Positions 1 through 8,116 of a stretch of 64,000 bases of DNA are shown one piece after another (position 1 is the stretch's first letter; the number at the start of each line of letters is the position of its first letter). A model generated the notes under the pieces. That model was not told where the DNA came from. It saw only the letters and a list, made by a program, of their open reading frames with translations, and made no database searches. The position numbers were made by a program, and so were the translations under genes. The DNA is taken from NCBI GenBank assembly GCA_030601745.1, contig JAUWBI010000005.1, positions 1-64,000 of the forward strand, written 5' to 3'. This DNA is from Phycisphaerae bacterium. GTDB lineage: Bacteria; Planctomycetota; Phycisphaerae; Sedimentisphaerales; Anaerobacaceae.

Positions 1-78
1 CTTGGACAACTGGTCGGTTAGATATGCGATAAATTTATGGAAAGTTCTGCCGCTTGCCGATAGGATATTATCGTTCAT
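1..78 (-). CDS. 5' end of an unidentified gene, cut by the window edge
   Basis: Reading leftwards from an ATG at 78-76 there is an open frame to the window edge, 26 codons, beginning MNDNILSASGRTFHKF. A strong GGAGG ribosome site lies 7-11 bases upstream. The ribosome site sits in the 3' arm of a long imperfect hairpin (84-129), an arrangement known from some transposase mRNAs, where it damps translation from read-through transcripts. I do not recognise the peptide; a transposase is only one possibility. The start is well supported by the ribosome site; the function is unknown. Confidence 0.5.
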   Translation of the reverse strand, partial: MNDNILSASGRTFHKFIAYLTDQLSK

Positions 79-83
79 GAGAT

Positions 84-129
84 ACCTCCGTGTACCGAGT
101 AGTTTTTGATACTATCGGCACATGGAGGT
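84..129 (-). promoter_or_regulatory. Imperfect hairpin that includes the ribosome site of the first gene
   Basis: Arms 84-103 and 111-129 pair over about 19 bases with two G:U-type differences and one bulge around a 7-base loop. On the minus strand the 3' arm holds the GGAGG ribosome site of the gene starting at 78, so the folded mRNA would hide it. It could instead be an end of a mobile element. Between here and 335 I see only a degraded repeat fragment (about 174-190, related to the GTCATTGCGAG family) and no credible gene. Confidence 0.5.
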
Positions 130-335
130 TATTTTTTGCACACTAAGATGGGTTACCCCTCACCACCCAGAAAAATGGGTCATCGCGAGCAATCCCCGCC
201 GATCCACTTGTTACTCCAAACACAGCCAAGGAATCTATTATAATAAAGACCCAGCAGGGCAACCCAAAACTATATGTTGGTTCAGGAACTACAGCGAGCG
301 CAGCAAAGGAACGGTGAACCAAATAGCATTGCCTA

Positions 336-2204
336 TTATTCAACTGTCGGCAGGTCATCCAGAATCTTTTTGACTTGCTTAGTATAAACACTATTGCGAT
401 ACAACTTGATAAAGTTCATCAGAGTTGCTCTTGTCTCACCCAGATACTTTTTCTTCTGCTCTTCATTCGATTCATTCTGATATAGACCAATCTCCAAACG
501 GGCCAGCTCATATAACGCCTGCATCCCCCCGTCGGTATTCTGAAATTTTTTGTGTAGCTGACTTAGTTCTTCCGCCCGCTGTTGCTCATCGGCAACGAGT
601 TTCGTTTGCGCCAACAAGATGTTGTCACGGAGAGGGTCGTTCTCACCTATTTGCGCCAGCAATTCCTCAAGGCGCCAGACATAATCGAAGGCATGGGGGT
701 TTAGCATAACAAATCTTGCTAAACGTTTGACCGATGTCGGCTTATCGGTCCGATTTTCCTTTCCTATAAGATTGCGCAACTGATTTAATTTCCTCTGCAA
801 TTCTTCTAACTTAGACTTTGTCATTGCCGAATCAGCCGGCTGACGAAACAGGCGAAAAAATGTGCCACTTTGTGCTTGTTCTTTTTCGAATAGTTTCAAT
901 CGCTCGGCGACCAGGGCTTGGCCCTCACCAAGAAGCTTGTCTGCCTGCTCAAACTTACCATGACCGGCCCAATGCTTCGCAATACGCCATCGTGCTTCTA
1001 ATGATTCCGGACTGTCACCAAATTCAGTGTACAACCGCTCCCAGATATCCTGCGACCTTTCGTATGGGTAATCACTGTAAAAACGCAATATTTCTTTTTC
1101 TCCGAACATATTAATATCCAGGCTGTATTCGCTCAGAAGCGCTTTGTAGTACAGTGCTATCGGCATCCGAGGACTTTTGAATCGCCGGCTTATAAATAAG
1201 TCGTACTGCCCGAAAAGCCATTGTCTTTTTGCTTGATATTTTAACTCCTCCGGCACTATAAACCACCATGGCCAACGATCGTAACTTAAATCAGTCTGGA
1301 TTTTCTCTTTCAACGCTGCACGAAGCGGTATTTCCTCAGTAGGGTAAAAGAAACTTCCAATATGTCTTCTGACCGCCTCAGAAGGATTTGTAATCATTTC
1401 GTCCAGCGCTTCTGTTATGTTGTGCTCCCGAAATTCGCTCACATCTTCCGGATTATTCTTTGCCACATAGAGCTGATAGTCTAATTCGTCAAAGCCCATT
1501 CTCATCTCAAAAGTCACGAGAGCCAATAAAAGGAAAACAGAAGTAAACGTCCAGACAAGGCCCGGCCGATAACGCGTAAAATGACCTATGCCGAGAACTA
1601 ATGCCGCTATGCTTAAACCAATAAGCCAGGCACAAATCCACGGCGTAAAAGAAAACCCCCATGTAATAGGTTCTACCCCCCTCGCACCGCCGAAGTACCC
1701 CCAATAAAGAAGCTGCGGTGCTGTGCATAACGCTATCGCAGTGAAGCGGGAACGAAAACGAAGCGGACGACACGCCGCCGCAACACAACTTATCAAAAGG
1801 CAAATCGCAAAGGCCGGCAAATTCGCTAAGAAAAATACTGCCAGTATAAAAAGCAAACTGTACCGGAAGCTCATAAGCTGCGATATCAACACCGGCACAA
1901 TGCCTAAAATACCCATAAGCAGACCTAAAGCAAGAATCTGCCAGGGATATTCAAATATGCTCACGACGGTTCTATCAGATTGACCCAAATGCCAAAATTC
2001 GGGAGAAGTTACAGCGACAAAGTTGAACGACCAGAATGAGCCGGTTACTATCTTCGACCAGAAAAGACAGCTTATACCAAAGGCCGCAACAGCAAGCAGC
2101 CAGCATCTTTGAACATTTTTATGGCTGTAGTGCAGCGTGGGGCCAACAGCCATAAAAGACTTCGAGGCCACTTTGGGCCTCTTATCTATCTGCTTATTAT
2201 CCAT
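336..2204 (-). CDS. Multi-pass membrane protein with C-terminal TPR-like region
   Basis: A 622-residue protein when started at the ATG at 2204, preceded by AAAGGTAGGG; upstream in-frame ATGs would overlap ahcY. After about 35 polar residues there are roughly seven hydrophobic segments (residues about 35-265), then about 350 soluble residues rich in Ala/Leu/Glu helices. These include helix pairs of TPR type such as FGDSPESLEARWRIAKHW and a run near the C-terminus (QALYELARLEIGLYQNE). This layout suits an inner-membrane protein with a TPR interaction domain. I do not recognise a named family. It lies 56 bases downstream of ahcY on the same strand and may be co-transcribed. Confidence 0.8.
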   Translation of the reverse strand: MDNKQIDKRPKVASKSFMAVGPTLHYSHKNVQRCWLLAVAAFGISCLFWSKIVTGSFWSFNFVAVTSPEFWHLGQSDRTVVSIFEYPWQILALGLLMGILGIVPVLISQLMSFRYSLLFILAVFFLANLPAFAICLLISCVAAACRPLRFRSRFTAIALCTAPQLLYWGYFGGARGVEPITWGFSFTPWICAWLIGLSIAALVLGIGHFTRYRPGLVWTFTSVFLLLALVTFEMRMGFDELDYQLYVAKNNPEDVSEFREHNITEALDEMITNPSEAVRRHIGSFFYPTEEIPLRAALKEKIQTDLSYDRWPWWFIVPEELKYQAKRQWLFGQYDLFISRRFKSPRMPIALYYKALLSEYSLDINMFGEKEILRFYSDYPYERSQDIWERLYTEFGDSPESLEARWRIAKHWAGHGKFEQADKLLGEGQALVAERLKLFEKEQAQSGTFFRLFRQPADSAMTKSKLEELQRKLNQLRNLIGKENRTDKPTSVKRLARFVMLNPHAFDYVWRLEELLAQIGENDPLRDNILLAQTKLVADEQQRAEELSQLHKKFQNTDGGMQALYELARLEIGLYQNESNEEQKKKYLGETRATLMNFIKLYRNSVYTKQVKKILDDLPTVE

Positions 2205-2220
2205 AACCCTACCTTTGAAA

Positions 2221-2262
2221 CTCGATTCTCGATTTGCCTTACGAGTATCGAGCATCGAGCTA
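2221..2262. repeat. Heptamer-phased array (6 units) reaching the ahcY stop codon
   Basis: The sequence divides into consecutive 7-mers: ctcgatt, ctcgatt, tgcctta, cgagtat, cgagcat, cgagcta. The unit changes but the phase is kept. The last unit supplies the stop codon of ahcY (minus strand). Confidence 0.7.
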
Positions 2263-3519
2263 CGTCCCTTCACCGCTGCTGGCAAGATAATCAACCTGTT
2301 CGGCCGTAAGTTTGTCTATTCCAATCGACATTGATTTCAGTTTCACCCTGCTCACTTGCTGCTCTATCTCGATAGGGACATCGTGGACCGCAACGGTAAG
2401 CTTGCCCTGTTTTCTTACCACATATTCTGCCTCTAACGCCTGCGTTGCAAAGCTCATATCCATCACGCTTGCAGGATGACCCTCAGCCGCTGCAAGGTTA
2501 ATCAACCGCCCTTCAGCCAGAAGGTAAATTCGCTTGTTATTTCTCAAGATATATTCATCCACGTGGTTGCGCACGTTACGGATTACCTTCTTGCTGAGCT
2601 TTTTCAGGGCCGGTATGTCTATCTCAACGTTGAAGTGCCCGCTGTTAGCAACGACCGCTCTATCTTTCATCGCACGGAAATGCTCGGCCCGTATAACGTT
2701 TTTATTGCCCGTGAGCGTTACGAACAGCCCACCGACCTTTGCCGCTTGTGCCATCGGCATAACCTCAAAGCCGTCCATAGCCGCCTCAAGCGCCTTGATT
2801 GCATCGACTTCCGTAATGATAACGATAGCCCCCATCCCTCTCGCTCGCATAGCAAAACCTCGACCACACCAGCCATACCCCGCCGCTACAATCTTTTTGC
2901 CGGCCATTAGAAAATCGGTCGCTCGAATAATACCGTCAACCGTTGACTGGCCCGTACCATAGCGATTGTCGAAAAGGTGCTTGGTTGCAGCGTCATTTAC
3001 CGCAATAACTGGAAACTTTAATTTGCGTTTCAGAGCCATCGCCCGCAGACGATTAACACCCGTTGTGGTCTCTTCCATACTCGCAATAATCCGGTGGGCT
3101 TCTTTCTTTCGGCGCGTATGTAACTCGTTCACCAAATCAGCACCGTCGTCAAACGTAATAACCGGCTTATGGTCGATGGCTGCGTTGATGTGTTTATAAT
3201 AAGTGCTGCGATTTTCACCACAGATGGCGAAGACCGGTATCTTAAAATCTTTCACCAGCGATGCGGCCACATCGTCCTGTGTGCTGAGCGGATTAGATGC
3301 GCAGAGAACAGCATTTGCCCCCCCTGCTTTCAGTGTCCTGGCCAGATTAGCCGTCTCAGCGGTTATGTGCAAACAAGCCGAAACGTTTTTACCCTTTAAT
3401 GGCTTGCTCTTTGCAAATCGCCTCCGTATCGCCGCCAGAACCGGCATATCATTATCAGCCCACAGAATGCGTCTCTTACCCTCCGGCGCCAACGACAAAT
3501 CAGCTATATCGTACTTCAT
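2260..3519 (-). CDS. ahcY: Adenosylhomocysteinase (S-adenosyl-L-homocysteine hydrolase)
   Basis: Cytosolic NAD-dependent enzyme that splits S-adenosylhomocysteine into adenosine and homocysteine, recycling the product of SAM methyltransferases. The 419 residues match the shorter bacterial/archaeal form. Visible signatures are EETTTGV, the NDAATK segment carrying the catalytic Lys, FDNRYGTGQS, and the NAD-binding glycine motif GYGWCGRG, followed by the acidic residue in ITEVDAIKA. The C-terminus lacks the usual K-x-D-x-Y-R-Y ending of the long eukaryote-type enzymes and finishes in residues encoded next to a heptamer array. The start has AAAGGG 9-14 bases upstream. No SAH riboswitch is visible in the leader; a sigma70-like promoter lies at 3554-3582. 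A related inosylhomocysteine hydrolase cannot be excluded from sequence alone. Confidence 0.95.
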   Translation of the reverse strand: MKYDIADLSLAPEGKRRILWADNDMPVLAAIRRRFAKSKPLKGKNVSACLHITAETANLARTLKAGGANAVLCASNPLSTQDDVAASLVKDFKIPVFAICGENRSTYYKHINAAIDHKPVITFDDGADLVNELHTRRKKEAHRIIASMEETTTGVNRLRAMALKRKLKFPVIAVNDAATKHLFDNRYGTGQSTVDGIIRATDFLMAGKKIVAAGYGWCGRGFAMRARGMGAIVIITEVDAIKALEAAMDGFEVMPMAQAAKVGGLFVTLTGNKNVIRAEHFRAMKDRAVVANSGHFNVEIDIPALKKLSKKVIRNVRNHVDEYILRNNKRIYLLAEGRLINLAAAEGHPASVMDMSFATQALEAEYVVRKQGKLTVAVHDVPIEIEQQVSRVKLKSMSIGIDKLTAEQVDYLASSGEGT

Positions 3520-3553
3520 TTATCAACCCTTTCAAAGATAAGCAGAAGCAATA

Positions 3554-3582
3554 AATATAAACTTAGGAGATGAAATTTGCAA
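3554..3582 (-). promoter_or_regulatory. Predicted sigma70-type promoter of ahcY
   Basis: On the minus strand TTGCAA (3582-3577), a 17-base spacer and TATATT (3559-3554). This would start transcription about 28 bases upstream of the ahcY start codon. Confidence 0.55.
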
Positions 3583-3659
3583 CCCTTTATTTTCGCAAAT
3601 ATAGTCGTATTTAGCCCTGAGTTTTACCCCGCCTTTATTACCGGTATCTTCAAAAGCGC

Positions 3660-3703
3660 ACAAAACAAGCCGTCCGGCGCTGTGATATCGTGCGCCGGAC
3701 GGC
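3660..3703 (-). terminator. Rho-independent terminator after the choice-of-anchor I gene
   Basis: A perfect 12-bp GC-rich stem (3669-3680 with 3692-3703), 11-base loop, followed on the minus strand by TTGTTTTG. It begins 48 bases past the stop codon of the gene at 3752-5371. Confidence 0.75.
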
Positions 3704-3751
3704 AAACATAATCGACCTTTTACGTACGAACCAAAGCCGTCTCAGGACCCA

Positions 3752-5371
3752 TTACGGTCCGACACCTCTGGTAACAACAATATAGATGGTGGTTGTTCCA
3801 CTGACCTCATTGCTTGCAACAACCAGGGCCTGGTCCATCGGACTTTTATCTGCCGGGATAAATATCAGGCCTTCTGTGCCGAGGTCACGTACCTTCCGAT
3901 TGGTTACACCATCTTCAATCTCGGGGTCCTCCTTAAGGTTACGGTTGTTGACGTAATCGAGGAACCTGGGATTGGCCGGGTCGCTGACATCATAGGCCAC
4001 GATTCCACCCATACGCTCAAGGCCGATGAACGCAATCGTGCTCTCGGCAATCTTACCTACAATGACGTGCTCAGGCTCTGGGCCCTTATCATCGCTACGG
4101 TCATCGAACTTGTTCTTGTCATCCGTCGTGTTGAAAAAGTCGGGATATGCCTCAGCAATAATCTGCTCTAATTGGTCACCGCTGTCGAACACGAGTTCTC
4201 CTTCATCGGTCCATATCGTGAATGACCTGGCGCCAAAGGAGTAGAGCTCGGCGTAGCCATCCGGGCCTTCCTCAGCCGGGAATGAGGTGGTAACCTTCAA
4301 TCGGCCAAGCTTCTTTTTGTCTTGAAGCTCTTCCCAATCTGGAAAGGCTACCGGGTCGAGGGTCAGGTCTGCCACCCTTGCTTCTTCGCAAAAAGCGACA
4401 ACCTCGATTTCCTCACCGGTTTCCGGATCAATGATCTCGTATACATACTCGCGTGCGTCGCCTTCGTTGGCCGTGATTAAGTAACGCCCGCCATTGATGG
4501 TAAAGGTGGCGATGGCATCCGGCTGATACATCCCGAGTACAGGCCAGGTTTGAATATTGATGGCCTTATCTTTATTGCTCGCATCGAGTCCGTTGCCCTC
4601 GGCGCCGTGGTCTTTGCAGCCGAGCCCCCGAACCCACTCGAACTGGGCGTTGTCGATGTCCAGCTTGGCGATTGCGTTGTTCTCCTGCAATGTAACCCAC
4701 GCAGTTGACGAGTCGTCCGAGACCGCGATGTACTCGGGCTCCAGGTCCTGGGCGGCGGTTGCGTTAGGGCCGAAGATGCGAACGTCTGCATCGATGGGAA
4801 CCCCAGTAAATCCGGCAGTCTCCACGCCTCCGCCGAGTGTAATAATCGAGACCGAGCCCTCCGGGTCGATTGTGTAGTCATCACTCGGCTCGCCCTCGTT
4901 GACGACCAGCAGTTTCTCGCCGTTGGGGGTCCATATAATCATATCAGGCAGCGAGCCGACCTCGATGGCATCGCCCAAAGACTCACCGTCGATACTGAAG
5001 AACTCCACCGTCCCGGGGTCGGTCGCTGGCTTGGCCTTGCAAGAGACAGCGACCAAATCGAGAGAGGGATGGACCGCAACACTTAGTGGCTTTCCAGACA
5101 ATTCGATTTGGAATAGTAATTTCGGTCGGCCAATCGCTAAAATGTCCACCACATCGATCGTTTTGTCTGAACAGTTTGTGATGAAAAGCCGCGTTGACGG
5201 TGCGTGGTAATCGAGAATCTGAGCACCCTTATCGTCGAAGACACCGGTCGAGTACGTCCCCACCCGGGCAAGCCGAATATCCAGTGCGGGCTTATCCGCA
5301 AAAGCCTGGGCGGCGAGTAAACCAGCGGCGACCAGACAACCGACAACCAGACAGAAAATTAACTTTCTCAT
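3752..5371 (-). CDS. Secreted choice-of-anchor I family beta-propeller protein
   Basis: A 539-residue exported protein with a clean signal peptide (MRKLIF, hydrophobic core to about residue 25, ending AQAFADK). The body shows the choice-of-anchor I family pattern: SGKPLSVAVHP, MIIWTPNGEKLLVVNEGEPSDDY, DLEPEYIAVSDDSSTAWVTLQ, then YLITANEGDAREY. Members are probably repeating-blade extracellular proteins, some fused to phosphatase domains, each with a different surface anchor. This one ends in VVTRGVGP with no sorting tail or transmembrane anchor that I can see, so it is probably free in the periplasm or medium. AAGGAGA sits well placed before the ATG. Its long leader holds a mini-ORF and a promoter, and a strong terminator follows, so it is likely monocistronic. 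Confidence 0.85.
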   Translation of the reverse strand: MRKLIFCLVVGCLVAAGLLAAQAFADKPALDIRLARVGTYSTGVFDDKGAQILDYHAPSTRLFITNCSDKTIDVVDILAIGRPKLLFQIELSGKPLSVAVHPSLDLVAVSCKAKPATDPGTVEFFSIDGESLGDAIEVGSLPDMIIWTPNGEKLLVVNEGEPSDDYTIDPEGSVSIITLGGGVETAGFTGVPIDADVRIFGPNATAAQDLEPEYIAVSDDSSTAWVTLQENNAIAKLDIDNAQFEWVRGLGCKDHGAEGNGLDASNKDKAINIQTWPVLGMYQPDAIATFTINGGRYLITANEGDAREYVYEIIDPETGEEIEVVAFCEEARVADLTLDPVAFPDWEELQDKKKLGRLKVTTSFPAEEGPDGYAELYSFGARSFTIWTDEGELVFDSGDQLEQIIAEAYPDFFNTTDDKNKFDDRSDDKGPEPEHVIVGKIAESTIAFIGLERMGGIVAYDVSDPANPRFLDYVNNRNLKEDPEIEDGVTNRKVRDLGTEGLIFIPADKSPMDQALVVASNEVSGTTTIYIVVTRGVGP

Positions 5372-5433
5372 CGCTATTTCTCCTTATTGTTAGCAAGATA
5401 GTTACCAAAAACTCAAACAAACAAAATCCCTAA

Positions 5434-5460
5434 CTAAAAAATCCCTGTTGGGTGTGTCAT
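5434..5460 (-). CDS. Possible 8-residue leader peptide (MTHPTGIF) with near-perfect Shine-Dalgarno
   Basis: An ATG at 5460 opens an 8-codon frame (MTHPTGIF, stop at 5434) preceded by GGAAGGAGGTGATGAGCTT. Its AAGGAGGTGAT matches the consensus anti-Shine-Dalgarno complement over 11 bases, much stronger than any other site in the window. It lies in the predicted leader, 62 bases upstream of the choice-of-anchor I gene. It could be a regulatory leader ORF or a ribosome standby/stabiliser site. No codon bias or alignment evidence is available. Confidence 0.35.
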   Translation of the reverse strand: MTHPTGIF

Positions 5461-5619
5461 AAGCTCATCACCTCCTTCCTGACAGTCTTGTTTTCGCAAC
5501 AAAATACTCCTGATTGCCTAAAACCTTTTGAGCGTGTACTGAAAGGAAAAGTTGAAAGTTGAAGTGAGAATAAACTAAAACCTTTCTCACCACTCCTCTA
5601 CACACTTCTATTAGCAAGC

Positions 5620-5648
5620 AATTTATGGCCGATAATAGCCAAAGTCAA
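5620..5648 (-). promoter_or_regulatory. Predicted promoter of the choice-of-anchor I transcript
   Basis: On the minus strand TTGACT (5648-5643), 17-base spacer, TAAATT (5625-5620). This predicts a roughly 240-base leader containing the mini-ORF at 5434-5460. Confidence 0.45.
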
Positions 5649-5992
5649 TAAAATTATGCTAATTTCTCGAAATTTTTTTGCTCTTTTTGGCACACCTTAA
5701 GCAGAAGCGTCTATCGACGTTTTTCAGGCGGTTATGCCAATTGCCCATCGCCCGGACAATTCAGCGACAATTTTATAGATATGATACCCCCGGATGAGTT
5801 TGAGATAACAATTGACTGTGAGTAGTAGGCCCCCCTGGGTTCCCAAAGGCTCTTTTCCGCGTTTGGGGGCCCTCTCACTTGAATCGGCACTTCGGTTACG
5901 CTCACTTAAGCCTGTGCCGGCGCAAGCAAGTATCAACGTTTCCAACTAATAAAACATATCCTGAAAGCCCATAAAATTAACAATCGTATATC
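5649..5992. other. Non-coding spacer after the pilus-like operon
   Basis: No credible gene. It contains a T-run near 5671-5683 and a GC-rich inverted segment around 5828-5871 (GGCCCCC with GGGGGCC) that may act as a terminator-like fold for the operon ending at 5993. I see no repeat array. Confidence 0.4.
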
Positions 5993-8074
5993 CTATCTAT
6001 CTAAATACTCCCTATAATATTCCTCATAGTATTCCTCCTCATATTCCGGCTCTGAAATGACCGGTGCACCTTCAGTCACTTTGCTGCCCCAATCTCGGAA
6101 AGGTTCCCTCGGCTCTTTTTCGGACTTCCTGATTTCATTAAACATAATCAGCAATTCTTTAGCCCAATACCTCGTTCTAATAGGCATACGCTCTATATTC
6201 ATCCCATCAAAAGTGTAAAGCATATCAAAATAACCTCTGCGATGCAGATTCTTTCCACCCGACCAATCATTCACAGCTATAATATCCACCAAAACTGCCC
6301 CGGTAGTATAATCAATTGTCTCGGGTACTGTACGTACCATAGGTACTATACCCGCGCCCATTGCTCTAAGCTCTTCCTCAGTATATTCTTCATATGCCAC
6401 AGTATATTCTTCTGCCGTTGCCCGACGTCTGCTTGCCGAGGTCGTTTCGGACTCGACAACCTTGCCTATAACTTCTCCCTGCTTGACCGCAAAGTCCTTA
6501 CTGTTCCAATAACCCAGCACATACCTGGAGACCTGTACCGTAACAATCTTGCCGGCCTCCTGTATATCACGCGCGAAAAAGTACAACCTCCCCGGAAGCT
6601 CTACGGCCTCCGTTATGTCAGAAAACTTACTCCACAAAACGACTTTGTTCTTCAAACCTCTATATCCCTCGCTGAACTGATTTGTCCCAGCTACCGGATT
6701 AAAAACGCCTAACCGAATTCTGTATTGGTAGTGCTTCTCCGGCTCAACAGTATCATCGTGAGCCCAGAACACCAATGGCTCACGCATCCTGGCAAGATCA
6801 GTTCTCCTGGTAATCAAAATCCCATTAAATTCTCTATAAACATCACCTACCGATGTCGTCCTTGAAACCTCTCTGCTCCTTGCTAAACGTAAACGTTCTT
6901 TCTCCCTCTCACGCTCCTCACGCTCTATTCTCCTTGGCGAAGAAAGCCTATCGCTCCCACGTTCACTTCGACTTGTTCTTGGCCGCCTTCCTCGTACAGA
7001 CGTACCGCCACCAGCAAACTCATAACTCCCCTCGATATCTTCATAGCTTCTGCCCACTGAACGCCGCCATGGCTCTGTGCTTCTGACGCCCCGCCCTTCG
7101 CGTCTCCTCTCAAAGTCCTGCTCACGCCCCGCCCTTTCTGCCTCCCTGGCCGCCTCTATGGCTGCACGCCTCTGTTCCATTTCTTTCTCTCTGAGCTGCT
7201 GCAGAAACATCCTATGCAGCGAGGGAGGAAACCACTCTTCTCTTGCAGATGCGATTTTGTAAGCCTTCGGCTGCAACAAATCCATCCTCACTACCCTATT
7301 ATCAAATTGAAGCAGACGCACCTTCATCCCGCCAGGCGGCAGCTTCTCAACATCTTCTATAACTTCAAACATTTTTTTGCGATGGTCAATCCTGGTTCGA
7401 GGCACGATTTGCCAATCACCCCAGCTGCCATCGGCCAGCGCCTCTCGTCTTTGCAACTGCACAGCCGCAAAAACCGGATTCGCAAGGCACGGGTCACGCC
7501 ATTCTTCTTCCTCAACATCGCTGCCGGCAAAACTGTCATAAAACCTCTCATACAATCCCTTAACATCGAACTTCGCTTCCACAGTTACAAAATCAATATC
7601 ATTGACCTCTCTCGCAGCTTTGTCATAAACATTTTGCTCGTTAATCTCCACGGTAGGCACATAAGCCACTGCCCTGATATACCCCATTGTCACTTCGTTG
7701 ACTTCACCAATCTCCGGAATACGATATTTACTTCTGTCACTAACCCTTGAGCTATGAATAGGCAGTGGCCACCCGGCGTTAATATCAATACCACTTATGG
7801 CCGAGTCGAGCCGAGCAACAAAAATGTCTTTTTTCCGCTCATATGACTTTGGCTCGGGCTTACGGTTCAGATTCTCCTCCAAATCCGCAGCCTGCTTGCT
7901 TGTTAATATGTAATCATCGATACCACCCGGGCTAAACTTGCCGCCTTCGTATTCGACATAATTGGGACTGAAAAGAACACGGGTAAAAAAAAGAATGACG
8001 CACGCAAGCCCAACAATAGCAAAAACTATCTTCTCAATATGTTCTTCGAACAAGTTATTGCCTTTTTTAATCAT
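5993..8074 (-). CDS. Third gene of PilM-type operon: membrane-anchored pilus/secretion assembly protein
   Basis: A 693-residue protein with one N-terminal membrane segment (about residues 14-31, IVFAIVGLACVILFFTRV) and a large soluble part, the topology expected of PilN/PilO/PilP-like partners of PilM. About residues 290-400 are charged and low in complexity (Arg/Glu-rich, then Arg/Ser/Gly). A Tyr/Glu-rich stretch near residues 553-575 contains YTEEELRAMG, also found in the PilM-like protein. The C-terminus is extremely Tyr/Glu-rich (EPEYEEEYYEEYYREYLDR). It follows the 459-residue gene by 42 bases. I cannot name a family. The role in type IV pilus or type II secretion assembly comes from context only. 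Confidence 0.75.
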   Translation of the reverse strand: MIKKGNNLFEEHIEKIVFAIVGLACVILFFTRVLFSPNYVEYEGGKFSPGGIDDYILTSKQAADLEENLNRKPEPKSYERKKDIFVARLDSAISGIDINAGWPLPIHSSRVSDRSKYRIPEIGEVNEVTMGYIRAVAYVPTVEINEQNVYDKAAREVNDIDFVTVEAKFDVKGLYERFYDSFAGSDVEEEEWRDPCLANPVFAAVQLQRREALADGSWGDWQIVPRTRIDHRKKMFEVIEDVEKLPPGGMKVRLLQFDNRVVRMDLLQPKAYKIASAREEWFPPSLHRMFLQQLREKEMEQRRAAIEAAREAERAGREQDFERRREGRGVRSTEPWRRSVGRSYEDIEGSYEFAGGGTSVRGRRPRTSRSERGSDRLSSPRRIEREEREREKERLRLARSREVSRTTSVGDVYREFNGILITRRTDLARMREPLVFWAHDDTVEPEKHYQYRIRLGVFNPVAGTNQFSEGYRGLKNKVVLWSKFSDITEAVELPGRLYFFARDIQEAGKIVTVQVSRYVLGYWNSKDFAVKQGEVIGKVVESETTSASRRRATAEEYTVAYEEYTEEELRAMGAGIVPMVRTVPETIDYTTGAVLVDIIAVNDWSGGKNLHRRGYFDMLYTFDGMNIERMPIRTRYWAKELLIMFNEIRKSEKEPREPFRDWGSKVTEGAPVISEPEYEEEYYEEYYREYLDR

Positions 8075-8116
8075 TTTAAGTTCCCCTTTTCAAATCCCCG
8101 CTCGTCGCTCCACCAT

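Noticed and set aside
143-391. Minus-strand frame near the left end
   Set aside because: It overlaps the 3' end of the gene at 336-2204 and a REP fragment; no start signal.
3520-3660. SAH riboswitch upstream of ahcY
   Set aside because: The leader after the predicted promoter is only about 28 bases, too short for the aptamer.
5724-5945. Minus-strand frame of 73 codons before the choice-of-anchor I promoter
   Set aside because: No ribosome site or protein-like composition; it lies in the spacer following the pilus-like operon.
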